Part shown: positions 17,744-27,040 of the stretch, piece by piece
Layout of the letters: every line of letters begins with the position of its first letter
Position numbering within the stretch: position 1 is the first letter of the stretch
Source: Bacteroidota bacterium
GTDB lineage: Bacteria > Bacteroidota > Bacteroidia > Flavobacteriales > Flavobacteriaceae
Direction of reading: 5' to 3'
Assembly (NCBI GenBank): GCA_023387965.1
Contig: JAEWHE010000014.1
Span: 1 to 64,000 of the forward strand
Length of the DNA: 64,000 nt
The notes under the pieces: generated by a model
Seen by the model: the letters and a program-made list of their open reading frames with translations, nothing else
Databases searched by the model: none
What the model was told of the DNA's origin: nothing
Position numbers and translations under genes: made by a program

Positions 17744-18769
17744 TTATCTTGGGATTTCGATGGTTTCAATAATTTGTTTGATGATTTGCACACTCGAAAT
17801 GCCTTCCATTTCGCGTTCAGGCGTTACAATTACACGATGTTGCAACACCGGAATTGCCGCTTCTTTAATATCTTCCGGAGTGACAAAATCACGTCCGTTA
17901 ATGGCTGCAAAACCTTTAGCAGCATTAAGAATGGCGATGGAAGCTCGAGGTGAAGCTCCTAAATATAAAAAGGCATTTTCGCGCGTGTTGATTACCAGTT
18001 TCGCAATGTATTCCATCAAGTTGGGTTCAACTACAATTTTTTTCACCAAATCCTGATAATTTTTAATCGCTTCGCCGGAAAGAATCGCTTGAATATTTTC
18101 TAATTTTCCGTGATTTTCGAGCTGATGTTCTTTTTGAAGAATTAAAATTTCTTCGGCTAATTTTGGATAATCCACATTAATTTTGAACAAGAAACGATCC
18201 AATTGCGCTTCGGGCAAACGGTAAGTTCCTTCTTGCTCGATTGGATTTTGCGTAGCGATAACCAAAAACGGTGCATCCATTTGGTAACGCGTTCCATCCA
18301 TGGTAATTTGGCGTTCTTCCATCACCTCAAAAAGTGCGGCTTGGGTTTTCGCAGGAGCACGATTGATCTCGTCAATTAGAATTAAATTTGAAAACACGGG
18401 ACCTTTTCTAAACTCAAATTCGCTTGATTTTAAATCATAAACCGAAGTTCCCAAAATATCTGACGGCATCAAATCTGGCGTAAACTGAATACGGTTGAAG
18501 TCAATGCTTAACGTTTTCGCCAATAATTTTGCCGTGATGGTTTTGGCAACACCCGGAACTCCTTCGAGCAAAACGTGTCCATTTGAAAGAATGGCTACCA
18601 ACAATTGGTCAATCATTTTATTTTGTCCCACAATCACCGTTGCAATTTCCTGACGAATTTTCGCAATGCTTTCTTGTAAAGGTTCGAGGTTGAGGCGGGT
18701 TTGAAAATTTACATTATCCGAAGTGTTTTCGGTGTTTTCAGGTATGTTTCCGTTTGTATTTTCTTCCAT
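17744..18769 (-). CDS. MoxR-family AAA+ ATPase
   Basis: A 341-residue AAA+ ATPase of the MoxR type, thought to help cofactor insertion or complex assembly with VWA or DUF58 partners. The Walker A loop is the MoxR variant EGVPGVAKT. Walker B is LILIDEINRAP, sensor 1 is VIATQNPIEQEGTY, and the C-terminal lid is present (GASPRASIAIL). The ATG at 18769 was preferred over a TTG two codons earlier. It lies between the DUF58 and DUF4350 genes in a six-gene minus-strand operon. Confidence 0.93.
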   Translation of the reverse strand: MEENTNGNIPENTENTSDNVNFQTRLNLEPLQESIAKIRQEIATVIVGQNKMIDQLLVAILSNGHVLLEGVPGVAKTITAKLLAKTLSIDFNRIQFTPDLMPSDILGTSVYDLKSSEFEFRKGPVFSNLILIDEINRAPAKTQAALFEVMEERQITMDGTRYQMDAPFLVIATQNPIEQEGTYRLPEAQLDRFLFKINVDYPKLAEEILILQKEHQLENHGKLENIQAILSGEAIKNYQDLVKKIVVEPNLMEYIAKLVINTRENAFLYLGASPRASIAILNAAKGFAAINGRDFVTPEDIKEAAIPVLQHRVIVTPEREMEGISSVQIIKQIIETIEIPR

Positions 18770-18779
18770 AATCAAAATA

Positions 18780-19997
18780 TTAGGTGTCTTTTTCTGTTGA
18801 ATTTATTTTTTCGATGGCTTCGTTCAATTCCAGCAAATCAGCTTCAATGCTTTGGTGATAACCTTTTCTGAAATTTTTAATGAGCGAAACTACTTTTCTA
18901 ACGTCTTCGGGTTTTTTACCGGTTTTTTGCTGCAGTTTTTGTTCAAAATTTTCATCCAAAACGCTGGTGTCAATCAAGTATTCGGTTCTGATTTTTTCTA
19001 AGAAATAAATGATTTTTTTATCGATGATATTGTTGTGATCGCCTTCTTGGAAATACAAATTCCCAATGGTTTTGGTAAATTCTACGGTTGTATTTTCTAC
19101 AGGTTTAATAATCGGGACGATGCGTTGTTTTCTTTTTACGTTAAAAATTACAAACACAAGCAATCCAAATAAAAACACATACCAAGCGGCTTTTAACGGC
19201 GGTTGACTCAAAATGTAACGCAGTTTTGAATTTGAAATCACTTCGCCACTTTGCCCTTTGATTAACCAATAAATATTTTCGCTTTGTGCATACGCGAGGG
19301 TTTTTTCGGCGAGTTGGTAATTTTTATTTTTGAGCAAATGAAAATTAGTAAAAATATTCGGTTGGATGTGAAGCAAAAATTCTCCTTTGCCAAACGGAAC
19401 GCGGATAAACGTTGTGGCAGTATCTTTTCCGTTAATTTGGTACGCCAAAACTTCGGTGTTAAGGGTGTCTATTTTTTGGAAATAATTAATTCCGGCACCA
19501 ACGGTTGTGTTGATTTTTTCTGTACCCAAATTTGGATTTGCCACCCAAGAAAGAATACTGTCAGTAGGATTAAATTTTGAAGAATAATCAAATTTCAAAC
19601 TGTCCATCAACTTCTCCGGAAACGTTTCGGAGCTGATAAAAATTTTATTTCCGTGATCGGCAAAATACAACAGTTCTTGAGTCGATTCGTCATCAATAAT
19701 GTAATCTTTTGCAATATACATCATGGTTCCGCGAATGTCATAAGTATTTACGATCGAATCATAATTATATTGAGGTTCTAAAAATTCGTAAGCTGTTTGA
19801 CTCACGCGCTGAATTTTTTCTTTGCCAAAAAGTTTCGCCACCTCAGCGTCAAAAACTTTTAGCCCGAGCGGTGTTTTTTTACTAATGTCATAATTTGGCG
19901 TCCAGTCAATTGGTTTCGGTCGAGTGGCGTCAATGTAAACCGTTCCAACCAAAAGCAGGACCAAAATGGCAATGTATATTTTTACTGTTTTTGTCAT
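18780..19997 (-). CDS. DUF4350 domain membrane protein
   Basis: A 405-residue protein with an N-terminal membrane helix (7-24), an extracytoplasmic DUF4350-like part (about 35-215, with RGTMMYIAKDY and FADHGNKIFISSE), a second helix (about 268-288) and a cytoplasmic helical tail. DUF4350 sits with MoxR and DUF58 genes in many bacteria, as here. Its role is unknown. The stop of the DUF4129 gene upstream directly abuts its ATG. Confidence 0.8.
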   Translation of the reverse strand: MTKTVKIYIAILVLLLVGTVYIDATRPKPIDWTPNYDISKKTPLGLKVFDAEVAKLFGKEKIQRVSQTAYEFLEPQYNYDSIVNTYDIRGTMMYIAKDYIIDDESTQELLYFADHGNKIFISSETFPEKLMDSLKFDYSSKFNPTDSILSWVANPNLGTEKINTTVGAGINYFQKIDTLNTEVLAYQINGKDTATTFIRVPFGKGEFLLHIQPNIFTNFHLLKNKNYQLAEKTLAYAQSENIYWLIKGQSGEVISNSKLRYILSQPPLKAAWYVFLFGLLVFVIFNVKRKQRIVPIIKPVENTTVEFTKTIGNLYFQEGDHNNIIDKKIIYFLEKIRTEYLIDTSVLDENFEQKLQQKTGKKPEDVRKVVSLIKNFRKGYHQSIEADLLELNEAIEKINSTEKDT

Positions 19998-20759
19998 TTA
20001 TAAGGTAGAAATGGTTTTGCGAAAAGCTTTTACGGTTTTGTCAAATGTGGTTTGTTCCAAAGCAAATTCTCCGTACCAAATGTAATTGTACAAATAGGAA
20101 AGATAAGAAAATTCTGATTTTAGTTTTTCCGAAGAAATCTCATAAATATAATCCGAATTGGTTTTTTCCGGATCCCATTTAATGACTCCTGAAGCCGACA
20201 TTTTCTTGAGCAACCACAAATAATAATAGCGAACTACCAATCGTTGTTCACCATTTTGCATGGCTTCGTCTATTAATTTTTCAAAATTTACAAGTTGCAA
20301 GTTTTTCTCCAAATCCTCATATCGAATCATTTTTTGATCACTCGATCTTCCGAAAATCCACCTTCCTTCTTTGTTTAGAATGGCTTTTGCAATTAAATAA
20401 ATCACAAATAAAACTACCAAAACCGCTAATATTTGCAAAATGGTGTTAATCACATTTCCAGCAGATTGTGTACTGCTCATGCCGAAGATTTTTTTGAACC
20501 AATAAGCCAACCATTCTAAAAAGCGATCCCACCAGTTTTGTCCACGCGGTTTGGTTTCGTATTCATAATCCGAGTCGGTATAATTTTCGTGGAAATTTTC
20601 TTCAAAAGACAACGGTTTGATATCCGAACTGTCTTTTAAAATCATGTCTTCGGTGAATTTCACGGCAACTTTCACCGAATCTTGTGCAACAGAAACGGTG
20701 TCTTGTGCCGAAATACTTCCGCAGAAAAGAAACGTGATGATGAGGAAAAATTTATTCAA
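19998..20759 (-). CDS. DUF4129 domain membrane protein
   Basis: From the TTG at 20759 this is a 253-residue protein with a signal peptide (NKFFLIITFLFCGSISAQD), an extracytoplasmic stretch, a single membrane helix (about 107-127) and a cytoplasmic helical DUF4129 domain (VRYYYLWLLKKM, YNYIWYGEF). A TTG four codons earlier (20771) is also possible. Both overlap the end of the upstream membrane gene. DUF4129 belongs to the same MoxR-DUF58 module; biochemistry is unknown. Confidence 0.78.
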   Translation of the reverse strand: MNKFFLIITFLFCGSISAQDTVSVAQDSVKVAVKFTEDMILKDSSDIKPLSFEENFHENYTDSDYEYETKPRGQNWWDRFLEWLAYWFKKIFGMSSTQSAGNVINTILQILAVLVVLFVIYLIAKAILNKEGRWIFGRSSDQKMIRYEDLEKNLQLVNFEKLIDEAMQNGEQRLVVRYYYLWLLKKMSASGVIKWDPEKTNSDYIYEISSEKLKSEFSYLSYLYNYIWYGEFALEQTTFDKTVKAFRKTISTL

Positions 20760-21684
20760 AGCTTTGGCCAATGCTGTCGATGGTTTTAAAGGAGTTGATG
20801 TTTTCGGTTTTTTCGCGATGGCTATAATAAATCAAAGCCTGATTGACAAAAACGAGGTTATTTAATATTAATGATGACAAGGTAGAAAAAATAAAAACGA
20901 TGGAAACGAGGACTTTTAACAGGGGGAAAAGTGCTTCCGGATCTCCAGAATTGTTCATTTCCATCATGACCAAAAATGCGCCAACTACGTAAATAATCAT
21001 TCCAAAAATTCCTAAAACTACTTGCATTAAAATATGCATCGTTAAACAAGAACCGATGTTTGGCCAAAAATTTTTGAAGGTAACATTCCAACCTTCACCT
21101 AAAGATGTAAAATAAGTGTCTTCGGTATTCAAATAATGAAAAAGTGACTGTTGCACCCAAGTGAAAAATAACGGAATGGCAATCATCATCATCGGAATTC
21201 CAATCAAAAACATGGACAACAACACCAAAACGGTAAAAACGATTAGAGCTGGAAACAAAACCGCAAAAATCGACATCACAAAAAATGCAATTATTTTAGT
21301 CAAATAGGAGCGAATGGAAATGGCAATTTCCCGGCTTCCGAATTTTTTTGAAGGGTCAATTTCAAAATATCTAAAATAAATTATCGGGAAAGCATGGTGA
21401 ATAATGGTAACCAAGATGAAGAGAAAAAATCCGAAAATTCCACCCCAAATCCAAGCGGTATAATTTTCCATAAATGCGGGTTGCATGCCCGGATTTTGTA
21501 TTGAAAAAAAGATAAAATCCGTGTAAATTTTGGAAAAGAAATATATCAAAACCGCCATGACCAGCAAAAAACCACCATTTACGGTAAAATAGGTCTGGAA
21601 ATAATGTTTTCCATTTTGCTTGAAAAAACTAAATGTATCGGAGATTAAATCGCCAAAATTTCTACTCTTGTAAAGTTCTGTCAT
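20752..21684 (-). CDS. multi-pass membrane protein of the MoxR cluster
   Basis: A 310-residue integral membrane protein with about six helices, including long ones near 25-50, 80-105, 130-165 and 250-280. No catalytic motif is seen. Homologues in this position are usually annotated as hypothetical. Its ATG overlaps the stop of the SpoIIM gene by four bases, and its own end overlaps the DUF4129 gene, so translation is coupled on both sides. Confidence 0.78.
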   Translation of the reverse strand: MTELYKSRNFGDLISDTFSFFKQNGKHYFQTYFTVNGGFLLVMAVLIYFFSKIYTDFIFFSIQNPGMQPAFMENYTAWIWGGIFGFFLFILVTIIHHAFPIIYFRYFEIDPSKKFGSREIAISIRSYLTKIIAFFVMSIFAVLFPALIVFTVLVLLSMFLIGIPMMMIAIPLFFTWVQQSLFHYLNTEDTYFTSLGEGWNVTFKNFWPNIGSCLTMHILMQVVLGIFGMIIYVVGAFLVMMEMNNSGDPEALFPLLKVLVSIVFIFSTLSSLILNNLVFVNQALIYYSHREKTENINSFKTIDSIGQSFE

Positions 21685-22649
21685 TTTTTAATGTTCAATT
21701 TTTTATAAACAATTCTGGGGAAAATCAGGTAATAAAAAGAAATCAGCGACAACGTGGAAAGAATGATGAACACATTGAGCCAGTTTGGCATTTCTAACGA
21801 ATAACGCGTGATGAAACCTTCTAAAATTCCGGCGGCAACCGTAAACGGCATCGTGCTAATTAATATTTTAAAAGAATCTTTAAATCCTATTTTAAGCGAA
21901 TTCATTCGGGAATAGGTTTTGGGAAATAAGATGGAAGCGCCCAAAATAAATCCGGCGGCAGCTTCAATGATAATGGCAAATATTTCCATCGAACCATGAA
22001 TCCAAATCCCACGAACGCTTTCCCAAAAAACGCCTTGCTCGTAGAAAAAATATTGGAATGATCCCAGCATGATACAATTTTGCAACAAAATATATAAGGT
22101 CCCGATGCCGCCAAAAATGCCGTAGAGGTAACAATTTAAACCTACATATAAATTATTTAAGGTAATCCCAAAAGCCGAACCCCAGTTAGAACCCGTTTTG
22201 TAAACCGCCACAGGATTTCCGTCTTTAATATTTTCTAGGGTCATGTTTACATATTGATCACCCATGACAAGCCGTGCAAAATCCGGATCATATTTACCGG
22301 AAAGCACGCCAATTCCCACAAATAAAAAGAAAATGGCAAAAGCATACAACAAATACCGACGGTATTGATGCAATAAAAGCGGCACTTCTAAGGCAAAAAA
22401 GTCCACAAATTTGTTGCGTTCGGTTCGCTTGGTTTTGTAAATTTTCTGGTAAATTTGCGACGCGAGATAATTGAGGTAAACTACCGTTTTGCTTTTAGGA
22501 TAATAAGTTTTGGCAAACGACAAATCGTTCACCAAATGAATGTAAAGGCTTGCGAGTTCGTCAGGATTTTTTTGTATCTTACCAAAAATTGCCTGCTCAA
22601 ATTCGAGCCATTTTTCTTTATTTTGCTTAATAAATGCAACTTCTCTCAT
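21681..22649 (-). CDS. stage II sporulation protein M (SpoIIM) family membrane protein
   Basis: A 322-residue membrane protein with a cytoplasmic N-terminus and about five helices. The conserved SpoIIM features are the N-G-S-x-E segment (WIHGSMEIFAIIIEAAAGF) and the GILEGFITRY motif. In non-sporulating bacteria the family is found with RDD, MoxR and DUF58 genes; its function there is unsettled. The ORF is open 41 codons further up, but that part overlaps the divergent RDD gene. The ATG at 22649 (MREVAF) is typical for the family. Confidence 0.85.
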   Translation of the reverse strand: MREVAFIKQNKEKWLEFEQAIFGKIQKNPDELASLYIHLVNDLSFAKTYYPKSKTVVYLNYLASQIYQKIYKTKRTERNKFVDFFALEVPLLLHQYRRYLLYAFAIFFLFVGIGVLSGKYDPDFARLVMGDQYVNMTLENIKDGNPVAVYKTGSNWGSAFGITLNNLYVGLNCYLYGIFGGIGTLYILLQNCIMLGSFQYFFYEQGVFWESVRGIWIHGSMEIFAIIIEAAAGFILGASILFPKTYSRMNSLKIGFKDSFKILISTMPFTVAAGILEGFITRYSLEMPNWLNVFIILSTLSLISFYYLIFPRIVYKKLNIKK

Positions 22650-22668
22650 CTCCGCTAAAATATAAAAT

Positions 22669-23412
22669 ATGACACAATTATCCATCACAACTACGCAAAA
22701 TGTTGATATCAATTTTACAGCAGCTTCTGTTGGCGAACGAATGTTGGCGTGTTTACTGGACATGATCATCAAATTTGCCTACATAATTGTGGTGTATTGG
22801 CTGTTTTTTTACTTGTTAGGAATTAACAAACTCATTCAGGGAATGGACCGATGGAGTGCCGCTACCATCCAAATTATTTTTTATTTGCCGGCTATTTTTT
22901 ACTCACTTATTCTCGAAAGTATGCTCGAAGGACAAACTTTTGGCAAAAAATTATTGAAAATGAAAGTGGTAAAAATCGATGGTTATCAAGCGTCGTTTGG
23001 CGATTATTTTATGCGATGGGCTTTTCGTATTGTAGATATTAATTTAAGTTTTGCCGTAATTGGCTTGGTGAGCATCGTTACCAGCAAAAAATCACAACGT
23101 TTGGGTGATATAACCGCCGGAACTTCGGTGATTAGTTTGCGAAACGACATTACCATCAACCATACTATTTTAGAAGAAATTGATTCGGGTTATGTGCCAA
23201 CTTATCCTTCGGTAATCAGACTTTCCGACAATGATGCCCGAATTATCAAAGAAACTTTTAAAGCCGCAATGGCTTCTCACGATGTAATTTTGATTAATAA
23301 ATTGGTTGCCAAAATTGAAGAAGTTGCCAAAATAAAAAACCAGAGCGGCAACCAAGCCGATTTTATCCGAACGGTTTTAAAAGACTACAATTATTATACT
23401 GGCGCCATGTAA
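22669..23412 (+). CDS. RDD family membrane protein
   Basis: A 247-residue protein with an RDD domain: three membrane helices (about 32-50, 65-88 and 118-145) carrying GERMLACLLDMI near the start and GQTFGKKLLKMKVV in the loop. The C-terminal 80 residues are cytoplasmic and specific to Bacteroidota homologues. The family is suspected to transport small solutes, which is unproven for most members. It is divergent from the SpoIIM gene with only 19 bp between the ATGs. Confidence 0.88.
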   Translation: MTQLSITTTQNVDINFTAASVGERMLACLLDMIIKFAYIIVVYWLFFYLLGINKLIQGMDRWSAATIQIIFYLPAIFYSLILESMLEGQTFGKKLLKMKVVKIDGYQASFGDYFMRWAFRIVDINLSFAVIGLVSIVTSKKSQRLGDITAGTSVISLRNDITINHTILEEIDSGYVPTYPSVIRLSDNDARIIKETFKAAMASHDVILINKLVAKIEEVAKIKNQSGNQADFIRTVLKDYNYYTGAM

Positions 23413-23425
23413 ATTTTTTCAAAAA

Positions 23426-24028
23426 ATGTTTCACACTTTAGATATTATCGGGACGATGGCGTTTGCGCTTTCGGGTGCTTTAACGGCTATGAACAAACGC
23501 TTAGACCCGTTTGGGGTTTTTATTATTGCATTTGTCACGGCAGTTGGAGGCGGAACTTTGCGCGATATTTTAATTGGCAGAACGCCTGTGGGTTGGATGC
23601 GTGACATTAACTATGTGTATTGCATTATTTTGGGCTATTTTTTGTCGATTGTTTTCAGGAAAAAGTTAGAATATTTACGTCGGTCGTTATTTTTGTTCGA
23701 TACGATTGGTTTGGGTGTTTTCACCTTAATCGGACTTGAAAAAGGGTTAGAAAACAACCTTCATCCGCTGATTTGCATTTCGTTAGGAACCATGACGGCT
23801 TGTTTTGGTGGCGTTACCAGAGATATTTTGTGTAACGAAATTCCGGTAATTTTTAGGAAAGAAATTTATGCCACCATTTGCATCATCGGTGGGATTTTAT
23901 TTTTTGTGCTGAAATATTTCAACCTCAAAGACGATATTTTATACCTTTCTACTTCGCTCGTGATGATTTTCATCAGGCTTTTGGCGGTGAAAAACCGCTG
24001 GAGTTTGCCACCTTTGACGCGGGAATAA
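23426..24028 (+). CDS. TRIC/YadS-type (UPF0126) cation channel protein
   Basis: A 200-residue membrane protein with two repeats of three helices plus a last helix. Each repeat holds the family motif: GGGTLRDILIGRTPV in the first and FGGVTRDILCNEIPV in the second. Prokaryotic TRIC homologues form trimeric potassium-selective channels. It starts 13 bp after the RDD gene on the same strand and probably shares its mRNA. It converges with the type IX secreted gene, whose stop is four bases away. Confidence 0.9.
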   Translation: MFHTLDIIGTMAFALSGALTAMNKRLDPFGVFIIAFVTAVGGGTLRDILIGRTPVGWMRDINYVYCIILGYFLSIVFRKKLEYLRRSLFLFDTIGLGVFTLIGLEKGLENNLHPLICISLGTMTACFGGVTRDILCNEIPVIFRKEIYATICIIGGILFFVLKYFNLKDDILYLSTSLVMIFIRLLAVKNRWSLPPLTRE

Positions 24029-24031
24029 TTT

Positions 24032-25849
24032 TTATTTCTGAAGAAAAACAAAACCGTTCAAAGCTTCGGGATAATCTTCATCGTTTAAATGAAGAATGTA
24101 GAAATAAGTTCCGGCGGCTAAGTTTTCGCTTACAAAATGCACGCCGTTATTGGCATTTCCGGTCCAATTTTCACTCTGATGGTTTCCAGTCCACACTAAT
24201 TTTCCCCAACGGTTGAAGATCAAAAGTTCATAATTTGTAAAAACATTTTGCAAACCGTCGATGAAAAAGAAGTCGTTGAAACCGTCGCCATTTGGCGTTA
24301 GAGCGTTGTAAACCGTTGGCGGACAATTTTTGGTTTCAATCCAAAAAGAAGTAATGCTAAAGCAATTATCGTCAGTTATTCTCACAAAAATTTCCTTCGG
24401 ATTATTTTCAGAGCGATACTCATCTGTATTCAAAATCGGGAAGGTATCTTGAAGGGCATTTTCTTCACTTTCAAAAAAGGAAACCAGGTGTGAAGCTTCG
24501 GTTTTAACCAAATTTTCATATTCTGAGAAATCGAAAATCCCTGTTCCAAATCCAATGTTGCAGGTTTGTAAATTTGGTAACAAATTAAAAGTAGGCGAAA
24601 CCGGAAGCGTTATGTTTTCTGCAAAAATATTATTGGTTTCAATCAATTCGTTTACAATTCCTTCGCCATTTCCCAAATCATCGATTACTAATTTCAGTTC
24701 AAAATGATTAGGAATATGTTCGGGAATTTCTAACCAAATGTGGTCTTGGTGACTTTCGTCAATTGCTATTTCCATGTGGGTTTCCGCATACTCAATGAGT
24801 TCGTCATTGGCGTAAATCGCAATGGGAACTCCGGCTCGTAAAAGTGCGGTACTTTGGTAATTGGTGACGGTAAAATGTACGATAATTCGCCGGGAATCAC
24901 ATTCGGTTTCAATGGCATCAATGGCAATTATTGCATCGGGCAATTGGCTGTTCAATTTGGTAACCACGGTGCTAATCATCACAAAATCCTGTTGGGAAGT
25001 AAGGGTAATTTCCGCCGAAGTATTTCCTGCCGAAATATAATCCTGGATATCGTAAACATCGAGATCCATGTTGTAAAGATTTGTCGCGCCAGTAAAACTG
25101 TTGGTTCCGTTGAAAGCGTTGTTTGGCGGATTCAAGGCGTTGCTCAACGTGTGACCATTGATTTTAAGCGATTCCGTATAAATGGGCAACGAAGGCAAAT
25201 TAACGTCTCCTTCCCACGCCACAAAACCTACTTTAGAATTAGCATTGTCGCGTACGAAGAGATTTTCCAAATTTAGCGTGAGGTTTTGCTGTTGCTGCGA
25301 AACGCCTTGTAATCCATCGTACAAATTGATTTGATTTAGAGGAAGGTTTTCGTCTTGATAGATGATGACAATTGTCCATCCGGCAAAATTTGTTCGGTTG
25401 TTGCAGTATTGTTGTGGATTTAAAAACGGCGTGACGTCAAGGTCTGACAACGTATAAGTGCCGTTTCCGGTTTGTTGCACGAACTGAGTAACATTTGCGA
25501 AAGCGCAAAAATAAGGAAGGTCATTTTGAAACAAATCAAAATTTCTTTCCGAATTGATGATGCTGTCATTTAGTTTCACGGAAAAATCTCCGGTTCCTGA
25601 ACCAGCCCAATACAAATAGGCCCGATGGACTTGTTGCGTGGGCGACAAGTTGAGGTCAGCCGAAGAAGTTGTTTGTGTGATGTTGCACGAATTGGTCAGG
25701 TTGTTTTCCAATAGGTTCATGGTGTTTCCGATAAAAATAAAATCGTACTTGCCGTTGAATTGCTCGTGCAGGTTCACGTTTTGCCCGAACGATTCGATAC
25801 AAACAAGGAAAAGCAATAGTAGGGAAGTGGTTGGTAGTTTTATTTTCAC
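24032..25849 (-). CDS. type IX secreted protein with type B C-terminal sorting domain
   Basis: A 605-residue exported protein. Residues 1-22 form a signal peptide (LLLLFLVCIESFGQ). A beta-rich central part follows, including a CARDB-like segment near 310-410. The last 95 residues are the gliding-motility-associated C-terminal domain (TPNGDGFNDFF, IFNRWGKLVW, AGTYFYIL), the type B signal for the type IX secretion system. The protein is therefore expected outside the cell or on its surface. The cargo function is not recognised. The start codon is GTG. Confidence 0.9.
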   Translation of the reverse strand: MKIKLPTTSLLLLFLVCIESFGQNVNLHEQFNGKYDFIFIGNTMNLLENNLTNSCNITQTTSSADLNLSPTQQVHRAYLYWAGSGTGDFSVKLNDSIINSERNFDLFQNDLPYFCAFANVTQFVQQTGNGTYTLSDLDVTPFLNPQQYCNNRTNFAGWTIVIIYQDENLPLNQINLYDGLQGVSQQQQNLTLNLENLFVRDNANSKVGFVAWEGDVNLPSLPIYTESLKINGHTLSNALNPPNNAFNGTNSFTGATNLYNMDLDVYDIQDYISAGNTSAEITLTSQQDFVMISTVVTKLNSQLPDAIIAIDAIETECDSRRIIVHFTVTNYQSTALLRAGVPIAIYANDELIEYAETHMEIAIDESHQDHIWLEIPEHIPNHFELKLVIDDLGNGEGIVNELIETNNIFAENITLPVSPTFNLLPNLQTCNIGFGTGIFDFSEYENLVKTEASHLVSFFESEENALQDTFPILNTDEYRSENNPKEIFVRITDDNCFSITSFWIETKNCPPTVYNALTPNGDGFNDFFFIDGLQNVFTNYELLIFNRWGKLVWTGNHQSENWTGNANNGVHFVSENLAAGTYFYILHLNDEDYPEALNGFVFLQK

Positions 25850-25949
25850 CCAAACAGGTTTTGGTTCACGGGTTTAAATTTAATGAAAAAAAGCATTGAA
25901 ATTTAAGGTGTTAGCAAAAGAACTTGTGCAATTTGGCGGTTTTTTGGTT

Positions 25950-26462
25950 TTAATAGTAAAGCGCAAACACGTAAATGGTCACAAATAGTAAAAATGAGTT
26001 GATGAGAATGATATTGTGGAAGCCATTCTCGGATAAATTGGTTTTGAATTTGAGCAGTAACAAACTGACGATTGCCGTAAATGTCAAACTGGCTATCATG
26101 TAAAAGCAAGCACCGTTTAAGCCTGACATTAACATTTCGGAATAATCTCGATGTTTGGTCACGACCAAATTGATCTCTCGAAAAATGTAACTCCTGCCGA
26201 TTGTAATCTCATCCTCTTCAATAAAGGTTTCCCTTAGCGAAAATTCGTGTTTTTTCTCAGTATAAAATTTAATGGCGATTGTTTCCTTTGAACTTTGGGT
26301 ACTGAATTTATTTCTGTGGCTCACCACAATTGGGGCATAGGCTACTATTTTATCGTCTATTTGCTCTTGGGGTAAAATTACTTGGTCAAAAACCAACATA
26401 CAGAAAATTATTGGAATGCAAAGTAAAGCCTTGGCTACAGTTTTAATGTATTTGTCTTTCAT
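25950..26462 (-). CDS. membrane protein, unknown function (paired)
   Basis: A 170-residue protein with three membrane helices (about 10-28, 115-135 and 148-168). The roughly 80 residues between the first two probably lie outside the cytoplasm and are charged. No family is recognised. It begins 11 bp after the end of the 147-residue gene, so the two form a unit. The pair has no obvious link to its neighbours and may be accessory DNA. Confidence 0.65.
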   Translation of the reverse strand: MKDKYIKTVAKALLCIPIIFCMLVFDQVILPQEQIDDKIVAYAPIVVSHRNKFSTQSSKETIAIKFYTEKKHEFSLRETFIEEDEITIGRSYIFREINLVVTKHRDYSEMLMSGLNGACFYMIASLTFTAIVSLLLLKFKTNLSENGFHNIILINSFLLFVTIYVFALYY

Positions 26463-26473
26463 TTACAACCCTA

Positions 26474-26917
26474 TTATTTTTTATGGAGTGTGGTCTTGTT
26501 TTGATGTCTCTCATTCAAAATCAGTTGCATTGAATTTTTTATGTTGCGCAATTCGAGTGATAATTTTTGCTCCTTATTTTCAAAAAATAGAATTAATTCC
26601 AAAATTCTCTTATTAAGATTGCTGTTCGCTTTAATTCCCTGAACGGTTGAGTGGTCATCCTTTGAGGTCGAAATTTCAAAAAGCAATGATATGATATGTT
26701 CCAAGAGGTTCAAATTTGCGCTGTCGAGTTTCAACCTTACAGTTTCAATTGCGTTGTCAGAAATTTCCAGCACGGATAAATCAAACTGCTTTTTAAGCGT
26801 TTTGTCTAATTTATCAATTTTATCACTAGATCTTGTTTTCTTTCCAAATCGTTCCCCCAAAAATTCATTAAGCTTGTTGATCAACAATTCCAAAACGACA
26901 TACTTTGCTCGTGGCAT
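26474..26917 (-). CDS. helical protein, unknown function (paired)
   Basis: A 147-residue soluble protein, strongly helical and leucine-, lysine- and glutamate-rich, probably forming coiled coils. No motif is recognised. It starts at ATG 26917 and is followed 11 bp later by the membrane protein gene. A soluble helical protein next to a membrane protein suggests they act together; that is inference only. Confidence 0.62.
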   Translation of the reverse strand: MPRAKYVVLELLINKLNEFLGERFGKKTRSSDKIDKLDKTLKKQFDLSVLEISDNAIETVRLKLDSANLNLLEHIISLLFEISTSKDDHSTVQGIKANSNLNKRILELILFFENKEQKLSLELRNIKNSMQLILNERHQNKTTLHKK

Positions 26918-27040
26918 TCTTTACTATTTTTTTCTGTTCAATGGGCTTGCTTGGATCTCTTGAGCCATGCTACTAAAATACCTAATTAATTTACATAGCG
27001 CTCTAACGCTTAAAGATTTTTATGCTACCGCTTCCTACCA

